Source of the DNA: Streptomyces novaecaesareae
Lineage (GTDB): Bacteria > Actinomycetota > Actinomycetes > Streptomycetales > Streptomycetaceae
Direction: 5' to 3'
Assembly: GCF_000716875.1 (NCBI RefSeq)
Contig: NZ_JNWQ01000045.1
Coordinates: 1 to 55,960, forward strand
DNA: 55,960 nt
Made by a program: the position numbers and the translations under genes
Notes under the pieces: generated by a model
Told to the model about the DNA's origin: nothing
Seen by the model: the letters and a program-made list of their open reading frames with translations, nothing else
Databases searched by the model: none
Shown: positions 51,716 through 55,960 of the stretch, piece by piece
How the letters are laid out: every line of letters starts with the position of its first letter
How positions within the stretch are numbered: the first letter of the stretch is position 1

Positions 51716-52963
51716 ATGAACCGGACCACCGCACCACCGCCGGAACCACTGACCGCCCCGCGCCGGGCCCGGGCGAGCATCGCCGTGGTCTTCGGCGTGC
51801 ACGGCGCCGTCAGCGGCAGCTTCGTCACCCGCATCCCGTGGCTCCAGGACCGCCTCGACCTCTCCCCCGGCCAGCTCGGCCTGGCCCTGGTCATGCCCGC
51901 CATCGGTGCCTGCCTCGCCATGCCGCTGGCCGGCCGCGTCGTCCACCGCCACGGCGGGCGGGCGGCGGTGCGCGGACTGATCTCGCTCTGGTGCCTGGCG
52001 CTCGCCCTGCCCGCACTCGCCCCCTCGCTGCCGGCGCTGTGCGCGGCGCTGCTGGCGTACGGGGCCACGGCCGGGATGGCGGACGTCGCGATGAACGCGC
52101 AGGGCGTGGAGATCGAGGAACGGCTCGGCCGCTCGATCATGTCCGGCCTGCACGGGATGTGGAGCGCCGGCGGCCTGGTGGCCTCCGGCTTCGGCATCCT
52201 CGCCGCCCACCTGGACCTCGACGCCCGGCTGCAGCTCGCCGTCACCGCGCTGGTCCTGCTCGCGCTCGCCCAGCCCGTCTGCCGAGGCCTGCCGGCCCTT
52301 CGGACACCGGAGGGCGCGGAGGAGCCGCCGCGCTTCGCCCTGCCGCCGCGCAGCTCGCTGGCGATCGGCCTGGTCGGCTTCTGCGCGGTCTTCGCCGAGG
52401 GCGCCTCGATGGACTGGAGCGGCGTCTACCTGCGGGACGTCACCGGCTCCTCGGCCACCCTCGCGGCCGCCTCGTACACCGCCTTCTCGCTCACCATGGC
52501 GGTCAGCCGCCTCGCCGGGGACGCCGCGATCCGCCGGCTCGGCGCCGTCCGCACCACCCGGATCGGCGGCGCCGTCGCCACCGCCGGCGGCCTGCTGGTG
52601 GTCGCCGCCGACAGCCCCGCGCTGGCCATCCCCGGCTTCGCGCTCATCGGCATCGGCATCGCCGTCATCGTCCCGCTCGCCTTCGCCGCGGCCGGCCGCA
52701 GCGGCAACAACGCCAGCCAGGCCATCGCGGGCGTCGCCACCGTCACCTACACCTCCGGTCTGATCGCCCCCGCGGTCATCGGCACCCTCGCCCAGGCCAC
52801 CTCGCTGACCGTCTCCTTCGGGCTGGTCACCGCCCTCGGCTTCGCCCTGGTGCTGAGCGCCGGGGCGCTGCGCCTGGCCGAACGGCCCACCGCCGAGCAC
52901 GCAGCCGCCCCCGAAAACGTGACCGCCGGCCGAGGCCGCGCCACTCGCCCTGACCTCGGCTGA
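51716..52963 (+). CDS. MFS transporter
   Basis: 415 aa from ATG at 51716 with GGGAGG upstream. About 12 TM helices are present. The loop 2-3 motif is VHRHGGRAAVRG, close to GxxxDRxGRR. HGMWSAGGLVASGFG and FAEGASMDWSGVYLRD match YbjJ/fucose-permease-like efflux proteins. The substrate is unknown. The tail (PENVTAGRGRATRPDLG) is unusual: it reads out of frame through what looks like the start of a dienelactone-hydrolase gene. Confidence 0.9.
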   Translation: MNRTTAPPPEPLTAPRRARASIAVVFGVHGAVSGSFVTRIPWLQDRLDLSPGQLGLALVMPAIGACLAMPLAGRVVHRHGGRAAVRGLISLWCLALALPALAPSLPALCAALLAYGATAGMADVAMNAQGVEIEERLGRSIMSGLHGMWSAGGLVASGFGILAAHLDLDARLQLAVTALVLLALAQPVCRGLPALRTPEGAEEPPRFALPPRSSLAIGLVGFCAVFAEGASMDWSGVYLRDVTGSSATLAAASYTAFSLTMAVSRLAGDAAIRRLGAVRTTRIGGAVATAGGLLVVAADSPALAIPGFALIGIGIAVIVPLAFAAAGRSGNNASQAIAGVATVTYTSGLIAPAVIGTLAQATSLTVSFGLVTALGFALVLSAGALRLAERPTAEHAAAPENVTAGRGRATRPDLG

Positions 52964-53258
52964 CGGCACCCGGTTCGCCGCCTTCCTGGCCCGCCCGGAG
53001 GTCGCCACCGGAGCCGGCGTCCTCGTCCTGCCGGACACCAAGGGAATTTCCGCGTTCTACCGGCAGACCGCCGCCCGGCTCGCCGAACAGGGCCATCCGG
53101 CGCTCGTCCTGGACTGTTACGGCCGCACCGCCGGAGCCGCCCCGGAAAACCGCCCGCCGGAATTCGACGAACTGCCGAACCTGCTCCCCCACCTGCTCGC
53201 GCTCACCCCCGAGGAGCTGGACGCCGACCTCACCGCCGGCCCGGCGCACCGGTTACGC
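52919..53258 (+). pseudogene. dienelactone hydrolase fragment
   Basis: The frame of CTG 52950 reads ALTSADGTRFAAFLARPE, VLVLPDTKGISAFYRQTAAR, LVLDCYGRTAGAAPENRPPE and LDADLTAG, the first 100 residues of a DLH-family protein. No start exists in this frame. A GTG at 52919 would give V-T-P-A-E if one base near 52925 were removed, so a +1 frameshift is likely. At about 53258 homology ends and the VTT gene begins, so the nucleophile and acid/His regions are gone. Confidence 0.65.
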
Positions 53259-53265
53259 TCGGGCG

Positions 53266-53967
53266 GTGTCCCAGCCCGATGCCGCCCCCGCACCGCCCGC
53301 CGCGCCGCGTTCGCCCTGGTGGCGGTTGGCGCTGCTGATCGTCCTGCTCGGTGCGGCGGCCGGGTCGCTACTGCTGTGGAGCCCGACGGAGCTGCTGTCC
53401 GGAGGGCTGGCGGACCGGATGCCCGGGTACTGGTTCGGGCCGCTGTTCGCCCTGGTGTACGCGGTGGGGACGCTCGCGTTCGTGCCCCGGCCGGCGCTGA
53501 ACGCGGCGGCCGGGCTGCTGCTCGGCATCCAGCAGGGGGTGGCGCTGGCCGTCCTCGGCACCACGCTGGGGGCGGCTCTGGCCTTCGCGCTCGGCCGGGG
53601 CCTCGGACGGGAGGCCCTGCGCCCGTACCTGCGCGGCAAGGTGCTCGGCGCCCTGGACCGGCGGTTCACCGAGCAGGGCTTCCGCAGCGTGCTGGTGCTG
53701 CGGCTGCTGCCCGGCATGCCGTTCCAGGCGGCCAACTACGGCGCGGCCTTCTCCGGCGTCGGCTTCACGCCCTTCCTGCTCGCCACCGCGATCGGCGTGG
53801 TGCCGACCACCGCGGTGTACGTCACGGCGGCGGCCAGCGCGGACCGCCCGGGCTCGGCGGCGTTCCTGCTCTCGGCCGGCGTGATCGCCCTGCTCGGCCT
53901 GGGCACGGTGGTCGGGCTCTGGCGCACGGCGAAGGCCCGTCGCCGGACTCCCGTCGTCCGCCCGTAG
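53266..53967 (+). CDS. TVP38/TMEM64 (VTT domain) membrane protein
   Basis: 233 aa from GTG at 53266. TM helices lie near 20-40, 52-75, 80-100, 105-120, 160-190 and 200-220. The VTT signature includes FVPRPALNAAAGLLLG, ALAFALGRGLG, RSVLVLRLLPGMPFQAANY and the conserved GxxF/IGxxPTT segment IGVVPTTAVYV. Related DedA/VTT proteins help phospholipid or undecaprenyl-phosphate flipping. Its 5' end replaces the tail of the broken dienelactone hydrolase gene. Confidence 0.9.
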   Translation: MSQPDAAPAPPAAPRSPWWRLALLIVLLGAAAGSLLLWSPTELLSGGLADRMPGYWFGPLFALVYAVGTLAFVPRPALNAAAGLLLGIQQGVALAVLGTTLGAALAFALGRGLGREALRPYLRGKVLGALDRRFTEQGFRSVLVLRLLPGMPFQAANYGAAFSGVGFTPFLLATAIGVVPTTAVYVTAAASADRPGSAAFLLSAGVIALLGLGTVVGLWRTAKARRRTPVVRP

Positions 53968-54019
53968 GGCGGGAGAAATCGATCGCGCCCGTCCGGGTCC
54001 GGGCGCCAGGATGGCCCGC

Positions 54020-54535
54020 ATGACCGAACTCGACCCGCGGGTGGACCCGCCGATGGCCGTCGACGAGACCGCCACCCTCACCGCCTTCCTCGACTACCAC
54101 CGCAGCACCCTCGCGCTCAAGTGCGGCGGGCTGACCGACGACCAGCTGCGGCTGCGCTCCGTCCCGCCGTCCGGCCTCTCGCTGCTCGGCCTGGTCCGGC
54201 ACATGGCCGAGGTGGAGCGGTACTGGTTCCAGGCCGTCCTGCTCGGCGAGGAGATCGCCACCGGCCACTACTGGACCGAGGCCGAGCCGGACGGCGACTT
54301 CGACAACGTCGACACCGCCGACGTCGCGGCCGACTTCGCCACCTGGCGCGCCGAGATCGAGGCCTCCCGCCGCGCGGCGGCCGGTCTGCCGCTGGACACC
54401 GTCGGCAAGCGGCTGCGCCACGGCCGGGAAGTGACGCTCCGCTGGATCCTCGCCCACCTGGTCGAGGAGTACGCGCGACACAACGGCCACGCCGATCTTC
54501 TGCGCGAGTTGGTGGACGGCTCGACCGGCGAGTGA
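54020..54535 (+). CDS. DinB family protein (DUF664-like)
   Basis: 171 aa; ATG at 54020 (54011 is an in-frame alternative). A four-helix bundle with LVRHMAEVERYWFQAVLLGE near residue 60 and ILAHLVEEYARHNGHADLLRE near 145 supplies the three spaced His residues of the DinB metal site. Actinobacterial relatives include mycothiol- or bacillithiol-dependent transferases, but the activity here is unknown. It is cytosolic and probably monocistronic. Confidence 0.88.
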   Translation: MTELDPRVDPPMAVDETATLTAFLDYHRSTLALKCGGLTDDQLRLRSVPPSGLSLLGLVRHMAEVERYWFQAVLLGEEIATGHYWTEAEPDGDFDNVDTADVAADFATWRAEIEASRRAAAGLPLDTVGKRLRHGREVTLRWILAHLVEEYARHNGHADLLRELVDGSTGE

Positions 54536-54563
54536 TCGGCCGGGCGAAATCGTTTCCGCATTG

Positions 54564-54578
54564 TTGACAGAAGGTCAA
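54564..54578. promoter_or_regulatory. dyad upstream of sepF
   Basis: TTGAC, 5 nt, GTCAA. It includes a TTGACA that could serve as a -35 box, but no matching -10 at 16-18 nt was found. Confidence 0.35.
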
Positions 54579-54757
54579 TTACGCCGTGACCGCTACCGAT
54601 ATGGTCTACGCGCGCAACCGTACGGCGCCGTGCTGCGTCTGCTGGTTTTGCCCGGGTCCGCCCGGGATTCCGGCGCGGCACGACTCGTACGGGGGTCGCG
54701 AGCGGGCACGGGACCGGTGATCAGTGCGATACTCGGACAGTTCCGACGAGTGGATGA

Positions 54758-54775
54758 CGTGTCAAAAACGACACG
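54758..54775. promoter_or_regulatory. A-rich dyad in the sepF leader
   Basis: CGTGTC, AAAAAC, GACACG: 6-bp arms around an A-tract, 44-61 nt before the sepF start. Confidence 0.35.
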
Positions 54776-54818
54776 CACCCCCGGGGGACCAGGACGGGAC
54801 GAGGCAGGGAGGCGCGGC

Positions 54819-55211
54819 ATGGGAGCACTTCGCGACGAGCACCACAACGGGTGGCTGATGCCCTCGGGGAACTACCCGGCCGCGGTGTACGACGACGAGT
54901 GGGTCGATCAGGAGACGGTTCCGTCCGTCGCCGCGCCCGCGAAGATCGTCTCCCTGCGGCCGACGGGCTTCGAGGCGGCCCGCACGGTCGGTGAGCACAT
55001 CCGGGCGTGCATCCCGGTGGTCATGGACCTCACCGAGATGGAGGAGGCCGAGGCCAAGCGGATGGTCGACTTCGCCTCCGGGCTGATCTTCGGCACCCGG
55101 GGCGGCATCGAGCGGATCGCCCGCAGGGTCTTCCTGCTCACCCCGGCCGAGGTCGAGGTCATGGTGATCGACCGGCCGCTCGACGAGACCGGCTTCTACA
55201 ACCAGAGCTGA
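54819..55211 (+). CDS. sepF: SepF-like cell division protein
   Basis: 130 aa from ATG at 54819 with GGGAGG 6 nt upstream. An N-terminal flexible part is followed by the SepF core (about 40-125): KIVSLRPTGFEAARTVGEHIRACIPVVMDLTEMEEAEAKRMVDFASGLIFG-type region with the GGIERIARRVFLLTP segment. SepF polymerises and links FtsZ to the membrane in Gram-positives. The membrane-targeting amphipathic N-terminus of the main SepF is replaced here by MGALRDEHHNGWLMP, so this is probably one of the streptomycete SepF paralogues. No ftsZ/dcw genes are nearby. Confidence 0.88.
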   Translation: MGALRDEHHNGWLMPSGNYPAAVYDDEWVDQETVPSVAAPAKIVSLRPTGFEAARTVGEHIRACIPVVMDLTEMEEAEAKRMVDFASGLIFGTRGGIERIARRVFLLTPAEVEVMVIDRPLDETGFYNQS

Positions 55212-55249
55212 GCGCGGCCCGCGGCCGGGCCGCGGCACACGGCACCCCG

Positions 55250-55281
55250 ACCGGGGACGGCACCCGCCGCCCCCGGTTTTT
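55250..55281 (+). terminator. intrinsic terminator after sepF
   Basis: A 7-bp plus 4-bp GC stem with one internal mismatch and an ACCC loop is followed by a run of T. It is a rare textbook rho-independent terminator in this window. Confidence 0.85.
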
Positions 55282-55333
55282 GCTGCCCGGACCTCGAAGG
55301 CCGGCGGCTCATTTGAGACTCGGAAAATAATTC

Positions 55334-55351
55334 TGAGACATCGATGTCTCA
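55334..55351. promoter_or_regulatory. perfect 18-bp palindromic operator of the terminal tetR
   Basis: TGAGACATCGATGTCTCA is an exact palindrome 20-37 nt upstream of the tetR ATG. It lies between a poor -35 and a TAAACT -10 (55359-55364), so bound repressor would occlude the promoter. Confidence 0.75.
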
Positions 55352-55370
55352 CCTGAGCTAAACTCGGCTC

Positions 55371-55960
55371 ATGGCCACCGATCGCGACACCGTCCTCGAA
55401 GCCGCCGTCGGCGTGCTCTCCCGCCGCCCGACCGCGCACCTGGACGAGATCGCGCGCGCCGCCGGCATCAGCCGTGCCACGCTGCACCGGCTCTTCCCGG
55501 GGCGCGAGGCGCTGATCCGCGAGGTCGGCCTGCTCGGCCTGCGCCGCTTCGCCGCCGCGCTGGACACCGCCGCGGTCGAGCACGGCGACGCGGAGGCCGC
55601 GCTGCGCCGCCTGGTGGACGCCGCCGTCCCGGACGCCGCGCTCTGCGCCTTCCTGGCCGGCGAGAACCAGCTCTACGAGAACGACGACATCAACGACCTC
55701 TGGGAGCTCCAGATCGCCCGGCTGCACGCGCTGTTCCTGCGCGGCCAGCAGCAGGGCGCGTTCCGCATCGAGCTGAGCGCCGCCTGGCTGAGCGAGGCCT
55801 TCTTCGACCTCGTCGCCGGCGTCGGCTGGTCCATCCAGGACGGCCGGCTCGCCCCGCGCGACGCCGCCTTCTCGCTCACCGAGCTCTTCCTCGGCGGCGC
55901 GCTGCGCAGACCGGCGGCCGCCGCCGCGATCCACGGCACCCCGCCGCCCCCGAGCCCCGC
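55371..55960 (+). CDS. TetR/AcrR family regulator, 3' end beyond the window
   Basis: At least 196 codons from ATG at 55371; no stop is reached. The HTH is LDEIARAAGISRATLHRLFPGREALI (about 24-50). The C-terminal ligand domain is mostly present (FLAGENQLYENDDINDLWELQ ... FFDLVAGVGWSIQDG ... LFLGGALR). There is no ribosome site before the ATG, and the -10-like TAAACT would place transcription start at or next to the ATG, so the mRNA is probably leaderless. Autoregulation through the palindrome is likely. Confidence 0.88.
   Translation, partial: MATDRDTVLEAAVGVLSRRPTAHLDEIARAAGISRATLHRLFPGREALIREVGLLGLRRFAAALDTAAVEHGDAEAALRRLVDAAVPDAALCAFLAGENQLYENDDINDLWELQIARLHALFLRGQQQGAFRIELSAAWLSEAFFDLVAGVGWSIQDGRLAPRDAAFSLTELFLGGALRRPAAAAAIHGTPPPPSP

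Overview
This is high-GC actinobacterial DNA, most likely a Streptomycetaceae chromosome (Streptomyces or Kitasatospora type). Codon third positions are almost all G or C, and GTG/TTG starts and 4-nt ATGA/GTGA overlaps are common. Families typical of streptomycetes are present: DUF6230/DUF6114, SepF paralogue, OsdK/OsdR-like kinase and regulator, large secreted subtilases and many TetR/ROK regulators. Bases 1-19 are the Tn5 mosaic-end adapter, so the left edge is a library artefact and a contig end. I see no rRNA, tRNA, CRISPR array or replication origin.

Layout. 1-4.5 kb: truncated polysaccharide deacetylase, class A PBP with an altered transpeptidase site, and a channel-like membrane protein. 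4.5-10.2 kb: a minus-strand run of small-molecule enzymes (Gfo/Idh/MocA oxidoreductase, two methyltransferases, DedA protein, spermidine-synthase-like protein translationally coupled to an alpha/beta hydrolase). 10.2-15.7 kb: a 5'-truncated PBP4, an SBP56-type methanethiol oxidase, a flavohemoprotein remnant, and an XRE regulator divergent from a zinc alcohol dehydrogenase. 15.8-19 kb: DUF6114-DUF6230 operon with its TetR regulator and a secreted protein. 19-21.5 kb: MoxR ATPase plus VWA protein. 21.5-30.4 kb: epoxide-hydrolase-like enzyme, a giant secreted peptidase with a sedolisin-like catalytic signature on a subtilase-like scaffold, a siderophore-interacting protein/TetR divergon, and a conventional subtilase with a P domain. 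30.4-33.2 kb: D-Ala-D-Ala carboxypeptidase, F420/PPOX enzyme and NYN/PIN-like protein. 33.2-34.8 kb: a TnpB-only IS200/IS605-family insertion. 34.9-37.9 kb: a three-gene copper operon. 38.4-46.3 kb: a hypoxia/dormancy-type group (universal stress protein, GAF histidine kinase, NarL-type regulator, membrane protein, cytochrome oxidase subunit I) with dyads resembling DosR boxes. 46.3-51.5 kb: AI-2E exporter, AlkZ-like protein, GDPD, MerR-TOBE protein and ROK regulator. 51.7-55.96 kb: MFS transporter, VTT protein, DinB protein, SepF paralogue and a TetR gene running off the right edge.

Three themes cross the window. First, gene decay is frequent: PBP4, flavohemoprotein, adenylating enzyme, Vgb-like lyase, dienelactone hydrolase and a small gene interrupted by a palindromic repeat are all broken. 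Second, 15-18 bp tandem repeats sit at several gene 3' ends, sometimes duplicating the stop codon. Third, several regulator genes carry visible operator-like dyads in their own promoters. The most unusual protein is the 1166-residue peptidase at 22691-26191; the most coherent candidate regulon is the 38.4-46.3 kb group.
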